Below, one piece after another: positions 26,500-36,393 of a stretch of 64,000 nt of DNA. The stretch comes from Nitrospira sp. Lineage in GTDB: Bacteria > Nitrospirota > Nitrospiria > Nitrospirales > Nitrospiraceae. Location: the NCBI GenBank assembly GCA_022226955.1, contig CP092079.1:1705053-1769052 (forward strand), written 5' to 3'. The first letter of the stretch is position 1. Each line of letters begins with the position of its first letter. Position numbers and translations under genes: made by a program. The notes under the pieces were generated by a model. That model was not told the DNA's origin and made no database searches. It saw only the letters and a list, made by a program, of their open reading frames with translations.

Positions 26500-27156
26500 T
26501 TACGGAGATTTGAGCTTGTCGGATTTCTTCCGGAGTTGATCGACGAGATCGGGATACGACGAAGCGCGAAGAATCTTGGTAAACTGCCCGCGATAATTGT
26601 TGACCAAACTCACCCCATCGACCACCACGTCGTACACCCGCCAATCGGCGCCGTGATTGATGAGCCGATAGTCGAGCGGGATTTCCGTTTTCCCCGAGAG
26701 AATTTTGGTCCGCACTTCGGCGTACTCTTTTTCAGTCCGTTCGTTCAAATACTGCACACCCTCACCCGAATAAGACTCCACTTTCTCCGCATACGAATTC
26801 GTCAACAGCGTCTGAAACAAGGACACGAACTCCTGCTTCTCTTTATCCGACAGTTGATTCCAGGGAGCCCCAAGCGCCCGGCGCGACATTTCCTGGTAAT
26901 CGAACCGCTCGGCCACCGCTTTCTCCAGCAACGACCGCCGCTCGTCGGCCTTGGCCGTTTGCTTCAATTCCTTATCGTGAATGATGCGCAACACCTCGTC
27001 GATCGTGCTCTTCATCGAATCCGTCGGAGGACCGGCAAGAGCCTGAGACGGCACCAACCCAGACGACAGCCACAGCCCCACCAGCCCGATCAAAGCCAGG
27101 CGGCCAACCCGCCGCAGCATTGCGCCATCGAGAATCTTCATACCGTGCGTCGTCAT
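26500..27156 (-). CDS. mlaC: MlaC-type periplasmic phospholipid-binding protein
   Basis: A 218-residue periplasmic protein with a signal peptide (LALIGLVGLWLSSGLVPSQA), then the ABC-transporter toluene/hopanoid-associated MlaC fold. Diagnostic parts are LEKAVAERFDYQEMSRRALG, EFVSLFQTLLTNSYAEKVES, YRLINHGADWRVYDVVVDG and SLVNNYRGQFTKIL. MlaC carries phospholipid between the outer-membrane complex and the inner-membrane MlaFEDB transporter. It starts 57 bp after mlaD. Hopanoid operons elsewhere contain a homologue (HpnM) of this type, so either label would fit. GGAGG precedes the ATG. Confidence 0.9.
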   Translation of the reverse strand: MTTHGMKILDGAMLRRVGRLALIGLVGLWLSSGLVPSQALAGPPTDSMKSTIDEVLRIIHDKELKQTAKADERRSLLEKAVAERFDYQEMSRRALGAPWNQLSDKEKQEFVSLFQTLLTNSYAEKVESYSGEGVQYLNERTEKEYAEVRTKILSGKTEIPLDYRLINHGADWRVYDVVVDGVSLVNNYRGQFTKILRASSYPDLVDQLRKKSDKLKSP

Positions 27157-27212
27157 CGCAGACTCCTCCCTCTCGAACTGCCCACGAAATCGCGCCAGAA
27201 AGATCGAACGCG

Positions 27213-27656
27213 TCAGTTCACTTTACCATGAACGAATTGACTCACCACTTCCTCAAGGTCCAAGCCGGACTCGGTATCCCGGATGACATCGCCGGCCTTC
27301 AACGGATCGCCACCGCCGCCTGGCGACAGCGCAAGAAACTTTTCACCGATAATCCCTCTCGTTTTGATCGACGCAATCGTATCTGTATAGAGCTTCACCC
27401 CGTTATTGACCGCGAGCGTGACGAGCGCGCGGTCTTCTTTGAGCGAGATGCCTCTGACACGCCCCACTTCCACGCCGGCAATTTCAATGGCCGCTCCAGG
27501 CTTCAAGCCAGTCGCGGTATTGAACAGTGCCGTCACTTCATACAAATCGCCGCCGATCACCTCCAGCTTTCCCAGCTTAATGGAGAGATAGCCCAGACAC
27601 AGAATCCCGACCAAGACAAACGCGCCGACCACCAATTCGAGCTTGGTATTTTCCAT
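27213..27656 (-). CDS. mlaD: MlaD-type MCE-domain substrate-binding subunit
   Basis: A 147-residue inner-membrane protein: one N-terminal helix (LELVVGAFVLVGILCLGYLS) followed by a single MCE domain (YEVTALFNTATGLKPGAAIE, GVEVGRVRGISL, GEKFLALSPGGG). It forms a ring on the periplasmic face of the transporter. The open frame runs upstream to 27689, into mlaF, but GGGAG with seven bases of spacing fits the ATG at 27656, 13 bp after the mlaF stop. The C-terminus (VVSQFVHGKVN) is short compared with enterobacterial MlaD. Confidence 0.92.
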   Translation of the reverse strand: MENTKLELVVGAFVLVGILCLGYLSIKLGKLEVIGGDLYEVTALFNTATGLKPGAAIEIAGVEVGRVRGISLKEDRALVTLAVNNGVKLYTDTIASIKTRGIIGEKFLALSPGGGGDPLKAGDVIRDTESGLDLEEVVSQFVHGKVN

Positions 27657-27669
27657 CGCCATACTCCCG

Positions 27670-28428
27670 TTACGAGCTTGCAGCGGCACCGGACAGCACG
27701 ACCGGCCCCCCGACTGAAATAAACTCCTGGATCTCTGGATCTGTCGTGCGGATGAATTCGGCAGGCGGAGCCATCACCGCAATCCGTCCCTGCTTCAAAA
27801 TCGCGACGTAGTCGGAGAAGAAAAAAATCTCCGGGATCTCATGGCTGACCATGACCGCTGTAAATCCGAAGGTGCGCTGCATCGTCGTAATCAATTCATG
27901 GATAGCTTTCGCCATCAACGGATCCAGTCCTGTCGTCGGCTCATCGAACAAGACGATTTCAGGCCGCATCACTAACGCGCGGGCCAAGCCGACCCGTTTT
28001 CTCATCCCGCCGCTCAGTTCAGCCGGAAACTTGTGCCCCATGCCGGCCAAGCCGACTCGCTCGAGCATCTCGTTCACTCTCGCCGCCACATCGGGCCCCT
28101 TCATCCTCAACTTTTCTTTTAACGGGAAGGCCACGTTCTCAAAGACCGACATCGAGTCGAACAGCGCCGCTCCCTGAAACAACATCGAAAATCGCTTCCG
28201 CACATCGTTCAACGGCCGTCCACGCAAACGGGAAATATCGACATCGCCAACCCACACCTGGCCTTCGTCAGGCTGGAATAGCCCGATCATATGCTTCAAC
28301 AGCACACTCTTGCCTTCGCCGCTGCGCCCGATAATCGTCGTCAGTTTTCCAGTAGGGATCGTGAGATCGACCCCCCGTAATACAGGCTGCGTCCCCAGCG
28401 TCTTTTTCACCCCGACAAGCTTGATCAT
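27670..28428 (-). CDS. mlaF: MlaF-type ABC transporter ATPase
   Basis: Cytoplasmic ATPase of the Mla lipid transporter. 252 residues. Walker A GRSGEGKSVL, signature LSGGMRKRVGLARALVMRPE and Walker B EIVLFDEPTTGLDP are all visible, plus the switch His in MVSHEIPEIF. An open frame extends to 28623, inside mlaE, but the ATG at 28428 begins two bases after the mlaE stop and gives a normal N-terminus (MIKLVGVKKTLGTQ). The operon order mlaE-F-D-C is canonical. Confidence 0.95.
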   Translation of the reverse strand: MIKLVGVKKTLGTQPVLRGVDLTIPTGKLTTIIGRSGEGKSVLLKHMIGLFQPDEGQVWVGDVDISRLRGRPLNDVRKRFSMLFQGAALFDSMSVFENVAFPLKEKLRMKGPDVAARVNEMLERVGLAGMGHKFPAELSGGMRKRVGLARALVMRPEIVLFDEPTTGLDPLMAKAIHELITTMQRTFGFTAVMVSHEIPEIFFFSDYVAILKQGRIAVMAPPAEFIRTTDPEIQEFISVGGPVVLSGAAASS

Positions 28429-28430
28429 AC

Positions 28431-29198
28431 TTAGAGCAGAATCGATGTTAGGAAATAATCCCACACCAAAATGACCACCGAAGACAAGACCACCGCTTCC
28501 GTCGTCGCCGAGCCCAGCCCCTCGGCGCTCATGCGCGTGTAGAACCCCTTGTAGCAGCAGATCCAGCTGATGATCAATCCGAAGCTGATCGATTTGAGAA
28601 TGCCGCCGTAGATATCTTTCCATTCGACCGCAGACTCGATCGACGTCCAGTAGGAACCGGCATTGACGCCCAGCAAATCCACACCGACCAGATACCCGCC
28701 ATAAATCCCGACTACATCAAAGAGCGCCACCAACAACGGCACGCCGATCAAGCCTCCCACCACTTTGGGCGCAATCAAATATTGGAGCGGATTGATCGCC
28801 ATCGTATCGAGCGCATCGATCTGTTCTGTGATGCGCATGATGCCGATCTCAGCGGTCATGGCTGAACCGGCCCGCGCCGTCACCATCAGCGCTGCCAGCA
28901 CCGGACCTAATTCACGGATCATGCTCAGGGCCACGGCCGATCCGAGCAATCCCTCGGAACCGAACTTCCGCAAGCTGTAATAGCCCTGAAGCGCGAGCAC
29001 CATGCCGGTAAATCCGGCCGTCAGCACGACGACAAACGTAGATTTATACCCGATGAAATGCAGTTGCTTGACGAACTGAATAAATCGAAACGGCGGCCGC
29101 ACCAGCCATCCTAATGACGACACAAGGAAAATAAGCATCCGGCCCATTTCCCGGACATTCTTCAAGACCACCCGTCCTAACGCTGCAAGCATCGTCAT
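28431..29198 (-). CDS. mlaE: MlaE-type permease
   Basis: A 255-residue membrane permease of the Mla phospholipid transporter with about six helices. Conserved stretches are GMVLALQGYYSLRKFGSEG, LGPVLAALMVTARAGSAMTA and EIGIMRITEQIDALDTMAIN. It starts ten bases after the stop of a small ORF whose N-terminus resembles its own (see 29209-29343). The first residues MTMLAALGRVVLKNV are the duplicated part. Confidence 0.95.
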   Translation of the reverse strand: MTMLAALGRVVLKNVREMGRMLIFLVSSLGWLVRPPFRFIQFVKQLHFIGYKSTFVVVLTAGFTGMVLALQGYYSLRKFGSEGLLGSAVALSMIRELGPVLAALMVTARAGSAMTAEIGIMRITEQIDALDTMAINPLQYLIAPKVVGGLIGVPLLVALFDVVGIYGGYLVGVDLLGVNAGSYWTSIESAVEWKDIYGGILKSISFGLIISWICCYKGFYTRMSAEGLGSATTEAVVLSSVVILVWDYFLTSILL

Positions 29199-29208
29199 CG
29201 TGTCACAA

Positions 29209-29343
29209 TCATGGGCGAATCAGGCCTAACCCCAAGTCGACTCTACCTACAGCCGGTCTATGCATGGCACGCGCTTGCCGCAACCGGGCCAGCTTCGAAA
29301 CATACTTCAACGCCACCTGTCCTATCGCTACGAGAATCGTCAT
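29209..29343 (-). CDS. 44-residue ORF duplicating the mlaE start
   Basis: A short frame, MTILVAIGQVALKYVSKLAR onward, starting at an ATG that overlaps the hpnG stop by four bases (ATGA) and ending at 29209, ten bases before mlaE. The first ~21 residues align with the mlaE N-terminus (MTMLAALGRVVLKNVREMGR) and the DNA of 29300-29370 is about 77% identical to 29155-29225. After that the similarity ends. It may be a truncated duplicate of mlaE or a small coupling ORF. Which one is not decidable here. Confidence 0.45.
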   Translation of the reverse strand: MTILVAIGQVALKYVSKLARLRQARAMHRPAVGRVDLGLGLIRP

Positions 29344-30206
29344 GGTGTCACGGTCACAGGTGAATCCGACATGGCTCCGAACCGAGCCGTGAGCAAAGTC
29401 CGCAGCTGTCGCGTCAGCGCCGCTGACGCGATGGCGCTTTGCCGTCGCAGTCGATTGACCCCCAGCAGGCTCGACGGATGCGCGAGCACCGCACCGACGC
29501 CCTTCAGCCAGCCAGTGGGCCTGAGAAACAAATTGAAGTCAAGGGGCAGTTCTTCCGCCACCAAATCCGACACGGACCGCACGATGAGGAACGGCACCTG
29601 CGCTGCCTTGGCCTCGATCGCCAATGCCGCGCTCTCCATGTCCAACCCCGTCGCGCGCGTACGCTCTGCCAACGCCACTTTCTCCGTCGCGCGGCAGACA
29701 ATGCGATCCGAGGAAATGAACGGGCCGAATGCCGCGCGGGCAAGGGCTCTGTTCTCGTTCAACAGGGCGCACCACCGTTGCCGTTCGTCCCCTTCCATCT
29801 CAAAATAATCGAGCGGCCCGCCGGGATCAATCGCCGCCGCCTTCGTTCCAATCAGAATATCGCCAATGGCCGCCGGCATCAGCGCACAGGCAAATCCGCT
29901 CGACACCGCCAATGCAAACGTTTGCCGCGAAAACACCTCCTGCGCGGCGGCCTGCGCGTTCTGCGGGCCCACCCCAGTCTGAATCACCCAGTATTCCCCT
30001 CCGCCCGCCGACGCGCAATACTGCGGACGCCCCTGCGCCTTGTCCATGCGGCCGCCGGGAAGGGCTGCCCGCACCGCGGCAAACTCCCAGACCGTCGCAA
30101 CGAAAATGGCAATGCGGATAGGAACCAGAGAACCGCCAGGAGGAGAAGAAAAAGACGGTCCCGTCGTCGAAACGGACGCGTCCGTCAATGATCGAACCGA
30201 TAGCAT
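29340..30206 (-). CDS. hpnG: HpnG, hopanoid-associated nucleoside phosphorylase
   Basis: A 288-residue MTA/SAH-nucleosidase-like (PNP/UDP phosphorylase family) protein. HpnG is thought to remove adenine from adenosylhopane to give ribosylhopane. Visible elements are IRIAIFVATVWEFAAVRAAL, VIQTGVGPQNAQAAAQEVFS, SSGFACALMPAAIGDILIG, the substrate site TGLDMESAALAIEA and VRSVSDLVAEELPLDFNLFL. The start is uncertain: the ATG at 30206 overlaps shc by 22 bases, and a TTG at 30188 would overlap it by only four (TTGA). The frame upstream to 30536 lies inside shc. It follows shc directly. Confidence 0.88.
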   Translation of the reverse strand: MLSVRSLTDASVSTTGPSFSSPPGGSLVPIRIAIFVATVWEFAAVRAALPGGRMDKAQGRPQYCASAGGGEYWVIQTGVGPQNAQAAAQEVFSRQTFALAVSSGFACALMPAAIGDILIGTKAAAIDPGGPLDYFEMEGDERQRWCALLNENRALARAAFGPFISSDRIVCRATEKVALAERTRATGLDMESAALAIEAKAAQVPFLIVRSVSDLVAEELPLDFNLFLRPTGWLKGVGAVLAHPSSLLGVNRLRRQSAIASAALTRQLRTLLTARFGAMSDSPVTVTP

Positions 30207-32356
30207 CCGGAAGACTCGACTTGCTCCCGAAGCTCTTCGGCGCGCATGCAGCCTCGCGAGCGGAGATTGCGATACATCGCAAGCGCCCACAGGGGGAAAT
30301 ACTGGCAGTACCAATGATAGCGAAGATAGAACACGCGGGGGAACCCCGTGCCGGTATGCATGACTTCTTCCCACGAGCCATCCTTGAGTTGATGCCGCAA
30401 GAGAAACTGCACGCCTCGGGCGATGCTCAACGATTCCGTCACACCCGCGGACATCAACGCCATCAAGGCCCAGGCTGTTTGCGAAGGCGTACTCTGGCCT
30501 TTGCCGCAATGCGCGTCTTCCGCATAGGAAAGGCACGCCTCACCCCATCCGCCATCAGGATTCTGCTTGGACTCAAGCCAGGACACGGCCCGGCGAATGT
30601 ATGGAGACGAAACATCTTCTCCAATTGCGCGAAGACCGGCAAGCACCGACCAGGTCCCATAAATATAGTTGACTCCCCACCGTCCAAACCAGCTGCCGTC
30701 CTTTTCCTGTTCTTTCTTCAAGAAGGCAAGAGCCGGTTGCACCGCAGGATGAAAACGGTCATAGCCCAGCGCGGCCAGCATCTCCAAGCAGCGACCAGTC
30801 AGATCCGCTGTGCTCGGATCCAACAGCGCCTTATGGTCGGCAAATGGAATGTAGTTAAAGACCACCCGGTTATTATCTTTGTCGTAGGCGCCCCAGCCGC
30901 CGTCGGAGCTCTGCATGGCCAGCACCCATTGCATCCCGCGGCGAATGGATTCCCGCAGATCGGCCGGTTCCGGCATTTTCAGTTTCGCGAGCGCCATCAA
31001 CACGACGGCCGAGTCGTCCACATCGGGATACAGCTCATTTTCAAATTGGAAATACCACCCGCCCGGCTCGGCCTGGGGGGAAGAGATGATCCAATCGCCA
31101 ACTGTTTTTGTCTGCCGGGACATGAGATATGCTCCAGCCTTTACCAGCGCCGGATGATCTTGCGGCATGCCCGCTTCGATCAGCGCATTCATGAGCAGCG
31201 CCGTATCCCACACCGGAGAATGGCAGGGCTGCAAATGCAACGTCGGCACGCGCTGACCATCCACCACCGCCGTTTCATGCACTTCCAGCTCTTCAATTTC
31301 CCGCAGGGCTTTCTGCACCAGCGGGTCATTCATCTCGTAACCCAAGCACCGCAGCGCCAGCACGGAGTTCGCCATGGCCGGATAAATCGCGCCTAAGCCG
31401 CCACTCCCTTTCAGATGATCCAGCATCCAGGTGGCCGCCTTATGCATCGCCTTCTCGCGCAGCCAGATGAGTGGCATCCGGTCGTACAGCTTGAGCACCG
31501 CATCGAGCATGACAAAGAAATTATGCGGCGTGAACCAGGCCTGATCCTTATTGAAGGGCGGGTACTTCCAATACGGCACCTGCCCGCGCGGCACGAGATA
31601 CAACTCCTCGATGCCCTGCTCGCGGGGGATGCGGCAGACCGGTTGATGCGCGAAGACAATTAGCAACGGGATGAGCACGGCGCGGGACCAATAGGAAATC
31701 GCATAGATGCTGAAATAAAACCGCTTCGGCAGCAGCATGATTTCGACCGGCATGTGGGGCACGCCTTCCCAATCATACTGATCGAACAATGCCAGCGCGA
31801 TCTTCGTGAAGACATTCGCCTGCACGACCCCGCCCATCGCCATGATGCGCTCCCGCGCGCGCAGCAGGCAGGGATCGGTGGCAGGAATGCCACTGAGCTT
31901 CAACGCAAAGTAGGCCTTCACCGACGCGCTGATCTCCGCGGAACCGCCATAATGGATTGGCCAGCCACCATCGGGCAGCTGCATCGCCCTCAAATACCGG
32001 ACGGCGCGTTCTTCCTTGATCGGATCGACGCAATCGAGAAACCGCCGCAACATCAGATACTCCGACGTCAGCGTCGTGTCGGCCTCGAGTTCCGCCACCC
32101 AGAACCCCTCGGCAGGATTCTGCTTTGATAAAAACCAACTCTGACTGCGGCGAATCGCGTCGTCGATGGCATCGGGCTGGCTCACGGTATGAGCCGACGG
32201 CCGGCGCGATAGATCGGCCGCCAAAGGAGTCATTTTATCGGAAACGAGCCTGAGTGGAGATGTTTGCGTATACCCAACGGCCGGATTGTATCGCCCAGGA
32301 ATCGTCGCGAGGACACTACTGGAGATCCGGTCGAACAGCGTGCGAAAGAGCTTCAT
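30185..32356 (-). CDS. shc: Squalene-hopene cyclase
   Basis: Membrane-associated cyclase converting squalene to hopene/diplopterol. 723 residues, slightly longer than usual. The protonating motif DVDD sits at 445-448. Several QW repeats are seen (QLPDGGWPIHYGGSAE, QSSDGGWGAYDKDNN, QEKDGSWFGRWGVNYIYG, QNPDGGWGEACLSY, QLKDGSWEEVMHTG). The N-terminal ~60 residues are a non-conserved extension. It is the first gene of the minus-strand lipid operon that continues through hpnG and the mla genes. No promoter was identified upstream at 32357-32539. Confidence 0.97.
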   Translation of the reverse strand: MKLFRTLFDRISSSVLATIPGRYNPAVGYTQTSPLRLVSDKMTPLAADLSRRPSAHTVSQPDAIDDAIRRSQSWFLSKQNPAEGFWVAELEADTTLTSEYLMLRRFLDCVDPIKEERAVRYLRAMQLPDGGWPIHYGGSAEISASVKAYFALKLSGIPATDPCLLRARERIMAMGGVVQANVFTKIALALFDQYDWEGVPHMPVEIMLLPKRFYFSIYAISYWSRAVLIPLLIVFAHQPVCRIPREQGIEELYLVPRGQVPYWKYPPFNKDQAWFTPHNFFVMLDAVLKLYDRMPLIWLREKAMHKAATWMLDHLKGSGGLGAIYPAMANSVLALRCLGYEMNDPLVQKALREIEELEVHETAVVDGQRVPTLHLQPCHSPVWDTALLMNALIEAGMPQDHPALVKAGAYLMSRQTKTVGDWIISSPQAEPGGWYFQFENELYPDVDDSAVVLMALAKLKMPEPADLRESIRRGMQWVLAMQSSDGGWGAYDKDNNRVVFNYIPFADHKALLDPSTADLTGRCLEMLAALGYDRFHPAVQPALAFLKKEQEKDGSWFGRWGVNYIYGTWSVLAGLRAIGEDVSSPYIRRAVSWLESKQNPDGGWGEACLSYAEDAHCGKGQSTPSQTAWALMALMSAGVTESLSIARGVQFLLRHQLKDGSWEEVMHTGTGFPRVFYLRYHWYCQYFPLWALAMYRNLRSRGCMRAEELREQVESSGCYRFDH

Positions 32357-32539
32357 GAAATTCTAGCAACCCTGTGCAAATGGGAAAGAAGCGCGACTGC
32401 GCAGTACCCGCCCCGACATGACACCGACCGTCCCCTGCGCGAACGCTATCTATCGGTGGGGGATATAACAGACACCCCTACGTGAGTCAAGCCAGGAGAG
32501 CGGAAAGTTCTCTGCGATATTCAAGCTTTGCAACTTGCC

Positions 32540-35500
32540 TCAGGCCGGCTGGAGATCGCCCAATCGCACCGACACCAGCTTCGATACGCCCGGTTGCTCC
32601 ATCGTCACGCCGAACAACGAATCGGCAATGGCCATAGTACGTTTATTGTGGGTAATGACGAGGAACTGCGCGTTCTTCGACATCTCCCGCAACACACCGG
32701 TGAAACGCCCGATATTTTCCTCATCGAGCGGGGCGTCGATTTCGTCGAGCAAACAAAATGGCGTCGGCCTGATCAAAAAGCTGGCGAACAGCAACGCCAT
32801 CGCCGTCAATGTTTTTTCACCGCCGGATAACATCGTGATGCTCTTCAATCGCTTCCCAGGAGGTTGCGCCACAATATCCACGCCTGGGTCCTGCCCCCCT
32901 GCGCCTTCTCCATTTTCGCCGGCAGGCTCCTCCACTAACAATAACTCCGCGCGACCGCCGGGGAAAAACTGACCGAATACTTCAGCGAACTTCTGCTGAA
33001 GTTCGGCAAAGGTCGTAACAAACATATCCTTCGTCGTCTTATTGATCCGTTGAATAATTTCCTTGAGAGAACCGATCGACGTGGCTAGATCCTGCTCCTG
33101 CGTCGTCAAGAAGGTATAGCGCTGGTCGAGTTCCTGATGCTCGCTGATGGCCGCCAGATTGATCGGCCCCATGCGGTCGAGCCGGTCGCGCAGCTTCTGT
33201 AGTTGCTCCTTCAGCTCAGACTGAGGTGCCTGTGCCAACGGATTGGGAACCGCTTCAGCCACGTCTTCCCCTCCGGCATCGACAGCAGATTCCTGACTGG
33301 GCGCCGCACCGCTGGCAAGCGCGACCGGGTCTAACTGATACGTTCCCGTCAAGGTGCTTTCGACCGCGCTCAATTGCGTGCGCAACTCAGCCCGGCGGAC
33401 CTCGACCGCCATACGCGAGTCCCGCACCGCCAACATGGCGCGGCGCACCTCGTCCAAGCTGGCCTCCAGCGACTGTCCGACCGCCATCTCCTGGGCCTGT
33501 TGTTCTTGCGCCAGCACCAACTGCGCTTTAATCTGCGCCGCCGTGACGCCGAACTCCTGGCATAAGGCCTCCTGGCGGCTGCGCTCTTCCTGGCTGTGTT
33601 GAATATCGCGGACCAATCCCTCAAGATGACTTTGCAAAGCCTGCCGGCGCTGCTCGCTTTCGACTTGCTGCTGCCTAAGGCGAAGCCGATTCGCCTGCTC
33701 ATGCCCTTGCTTGGCGCGCAGCCCTTCCGACAACAATCGCGCTTCCGTCACCCGCTCTTGAAATGCGCGGCCGTCTCGATCGATGGCCGTCAGCCGCTCC
33801 CGCACATGCCCCAAACTAGCCTCTTGCCCGGCCTTCTCGCTGAGCCACTGCGCCAGCTGCGCTTGCGCCGATCGCGCATCCTGCTCGAACTTCTGCCGGT
33901 CCGCCATTCCCTTTTGAATCTCTGCGGCAATCCCAGCCAGACGCACATCGAGGTCCGCCATAAATTGACGGAGGTTTTCTTCGTCTTTCCGCAAGGACAA
34001 ATCCTGCATTTCCGTATCGCGCAGCGACTCGGCCAACTGCCGAATCTGCAGACTCAAACTCTGGCCGAGTCCCTGCAATTCAAGACGCCGTTGTTTGTCC
34101 GATTCAAGCGACAACGTCAGTTCGGTTCGCTTCGCCTCCAGGCTGACCACCTCGCGCCGGCGCTCCAGCAAGCCTTGTCCCGCATGGGCATGCCCCCCGC
34201 TGATGACGCCGGACGCATCCATGACTTCGCCTGCCAATGTGACCAACACCGGTCCATCGGACCCTGCCCAGAGCTGCCGCTCCCACAATCGCACCGCATG
34301 CTCCAGCGACTCCACGATCACCACACTATCGAACAGGCAATCTTTCGCCGCCGCCCTGGCCTCATCCGCTTGAATCAAATCGACCGCCCGACCCACCACC
34401 CCAGCTTGATCGGCGAGCGCCTGCCACCAGGCATGAGCGTCCGATCCTGCGCGTTCCCAACGCGGGCGTTGCGGGATGAAGGTTCCGCGGCCTAGCTCTT
34501 TCTCACGAAGAAAGCTAATTGCGCGCTGCGCCACGGACGGCTCATCGACAAACCACCCATGCACACGCTCTCCTAAGACCGCTTCGACCGCCCGGTCCAT
34601 GCCGGGAGGGATCACGAGCCATTCGGCAATCGCATCGCGAACGCCCTCGCAGGACTTGAGCGCTGTGCCTTCATCCTGGCCTTCCCGCCCGTATCCCATT
34701 TCCTCGCGCACGACACCTTGCAAAGCCTGCAAGCGCGAATCGACCGCCGCCAATTCCTCCGACCGCTGGAGAATCACCCGGTCGAGCTCCTGCTGCTCCG
34801 TCGCAACCTGCGCCGACTCCGCCTGAACACTCTCCTGTTGAGCGCGAATCATGGCGACCATGCGTCCCGCTTCGCCATACTCCTGCCGCAGGGCTTCGTG
34901 CCGGGTCAACGCCGTCGAACGATGGCCTTCCAGCTCCTCTTGTTCCGCAACCAGCTTGGTTCCCCGATCGGCCACTTCACCTGTTCTGGCGATCAACTGC
35001 GCGACCGTCTGCTCGGTATTCGCGACCAAGACCGCCAACTGCATGATATCGAGCCGTCCGCGTTCTTCTTCCGCAACAGCAGAGGCCCGCTGGTGCAGAA
35101 GACGCTCCATGTCCTGGTCAAGTTCCGCAAACGCCTGTTCACGCGACAGCAAATCCTCTTCCAGCGAAACCAGCGAGGCTTCGATCGTTTCCAGCGAGTG
35201 CGCTAATTCTTCCTGGGCGGCCGCCAGCCCTTCCAGCTCATGAGATTCTTGCTGCTGCTGTTGTTCGAATAACTGGCTCCGGTTCCGCTCGACCTCAGCC
35301 GCCGTCAAGGCCTGAGCCTGCCGATGTTCAACCTGGCCCAACTCCTCGCGGATCTTTCCGGTCGACTCGCCGATGTCAATCGCCCGCAAACGAGATTGCT
35401 CCAAATCGGTGGCAAATCGCGCCTGCCCAGCAGATGTTTCGGACTCTTGCTGATCGAGGCTCGACACCTCCGCTTCGACGTCTTTTAAACCTGCCCGCAA

Positions 35501-36241
35501 CGCGATAAATTCTCTGGTCAGCAACTCGATCTCGACGGAGCGCGCTTCCTGCTGCAACGTCTGGTAGGTGCGCGCCTGCCGCGCCTGCCGCTCCAGCGAG
35601 TTCAGCTGCTTCTTCACTTCCGCAATGATGTCGCGCACGCGCAAAATATTTTGCTGAGTCGCGTCGAGCTTGCGCAGGGCCTCGGCCTTTTGTTTTTTGT
35701 AGCGGACAATCCCGGCGGTCTCTTCAATCAATTCGCGCCGGTCTTGCGGAGAGGCGTTCAGAATCTGATCGATCTGCCCCTGCGCAATGACCGTATGCCC
35801 CTTGCTGCCGGCACGCGTATCCATGAGCAGCGTCCGGATATCTTTCAGCCGGCAAGCCGTTTTATTGATGAGATATTCGCTGTCGCCGTTCCGGTAGAGC
35901 CGCCGGGTAATCATGAGTTCCTGGAACTCGGTCAGTTCGCTCGGCAACCCCGATCCACCCTCCTGCGGCAACGCCGTGCGATCGAGCCCGCCGATGATGA
36001 GCGAGACCTCCGCCATCCCCAGCGGTTTCCGCAATTCGGTGCCGTTAAAGATCACATCTTCCATTTTTTCGCTGCGCAACGTCTTGGTGCTCTGCTCGCC
36101 CAACACCCAGAGAATGGCGTCCACCACATTGCTCTTGCCGCTGCCATTGGGACCGACGATCGCCGTCACCCCTTGCGGGAACTCAATCCTCGATTCGGCA
36201 AATGACTTGAACCCCAGCATATCGAGCGATTTCAAATACAT
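32540..36241 (-). CDS. smc: Smc, chromosome segregation ATPase
   Basis: Condensin subunit that shapes and segregates the chromosome. 1,233 residues. Head-domain parts at both ends: Walker [15 protein letters not shown] near residue 32-45, the Q-loop region, and C-terminal [18 protein letters not shown] (signature) with [13 protein letters not shown] (Walker B). Between them are two long coiled coils and a hinge around residues ~510-660 ([37 protein letters not shown]). The open frame runs to 36322, but the ATG at 36241 has AAAGGTGA ahead and the normal N-terminus [16 protein letters not shown]. It stands alone, with no scpA or scpB beside it. Confidence 0.96.
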   Translation of the reverse strand: MYLKSLDMLGFKSFAESRIEFPQGVTAIVGPNGSGKSNVVDAILWVLGEQSTKTLRSEKMEDVIFNGTELRKPLGMAEVSLIIGGLDRTALPQEGGSGLPSELTEFQELMITRRLYRNGDSEYLINKTACRLKDIRTLLMDTRAGSKGHTVIAQGQIDQILNASPQDRRELIEETAGIVRYKKQKAEALRKLDATQQNILRVRDIIAEVKKQLNSLERQARQARTYQTLQQEARSVEIELLTREFIALRAGLKDVEAEVSSLDQQESETSAGQARFATDLEQSRLRAIDIGESTGKIREELGQVEHRQAQALTAAEVERNRSQLFEQQQQQESHELEGLAAAQEELAHSLETIEASLVSLEEDLLSREQAFAELDQDMERLLHQRASAVAEEERGRLDIMQLAVLVANTEQTVAQLIARTGEVADRGTKLVAEQEELEGHRSTALTRHEALRQEYGEAGRMVAMIRAQQESVQAESAQVATEQQELDRVILQRSEELAAVDSRLQALQGVVREEMGYGREGQDEGTALKSCEGVRDAIAEWLVIPPGMDRAVEAVLGERVHGWFVDEPSVAQRAISFLREKELGRGTFIPQRPRWERAGSDAHAWWQALADQAGVVGRAVDLIQADEARAAAKDCLFDSVVIVESLEHAVRLWERQLWAGSDGPVLVTLAGEVMDASGVISGGHAHAGQGLLERRREVVSLEAKRTELTLSLESDKQRRLELQGLGQSLSLQIRQLAESLRDTEMQDLSLRKDEENLRQFMADLDVRLAGIAAEIQKGMADRQKFEQDARSAQAQLAQWLSEKAGQEASLGHVRERLTAIDRDGRAFQERVTEARLLSEGLRAKQGHEQANRLRLRQQQVESEQRRQALQSHLEGLVRDIQHSQEERSRQEALCQEFGVTAAQIKAQLVLAQEQQAQEMAVGQSLEASLDEVRRAMLAVRDSRMAVEVRRAELRTQLSAVESTLTGTYQLDPVALASGAAPSQESAVDAGGEDVAEAVPNPLAQAPQSELKEQLQKLRDRLDRMGPINLAAISEHQELDQRYTFLTTQEQDLATSIGSLKEIIQRINKTTKDMFVTTFAELQQKFAEVFGQFFPGGRAELLLVEEPAGENGEGAGGQDPGVDIVAQPPGKRLKSITMLSGGEKTLTAMALLFASFLIRPTPFCLLDEIDAPLDEENIGRFTGVLREMSKNAQFLVITHNKRTMAIADSLFGVTMEQPGVSKLVSVRLGDLQPA

Positions 36242-36339
36242 CGATTCACCTTTAGTTGAGCAGCCGAATTGGCGAGCGAAAAACAGCTCGGCCCTTGTAA
36301 CATAGGGGTAAAAGGAAATCAAAATAAAATACCGCAGGT

Positions 36340-36365
36340 AGTGGGGAGCCTTTCAGCTCCCCACT
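36340..36365 (-). terminator. Hairpin downstream of ispH
   Basis: Perfect 10-bp stem AGTGGGGAGC/GCTCCCCACT with a 6-base loop, lying between the ispH stop and smc. T-rich sequence (TATTTTATTTTG) follows on the minus strand after about 12 bases. It is a probable terminator of ispH. Confidence 0.6.
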
Positions 36366-36393
36366 AGATATATGGATTTTCAAGGTGAGTGAG

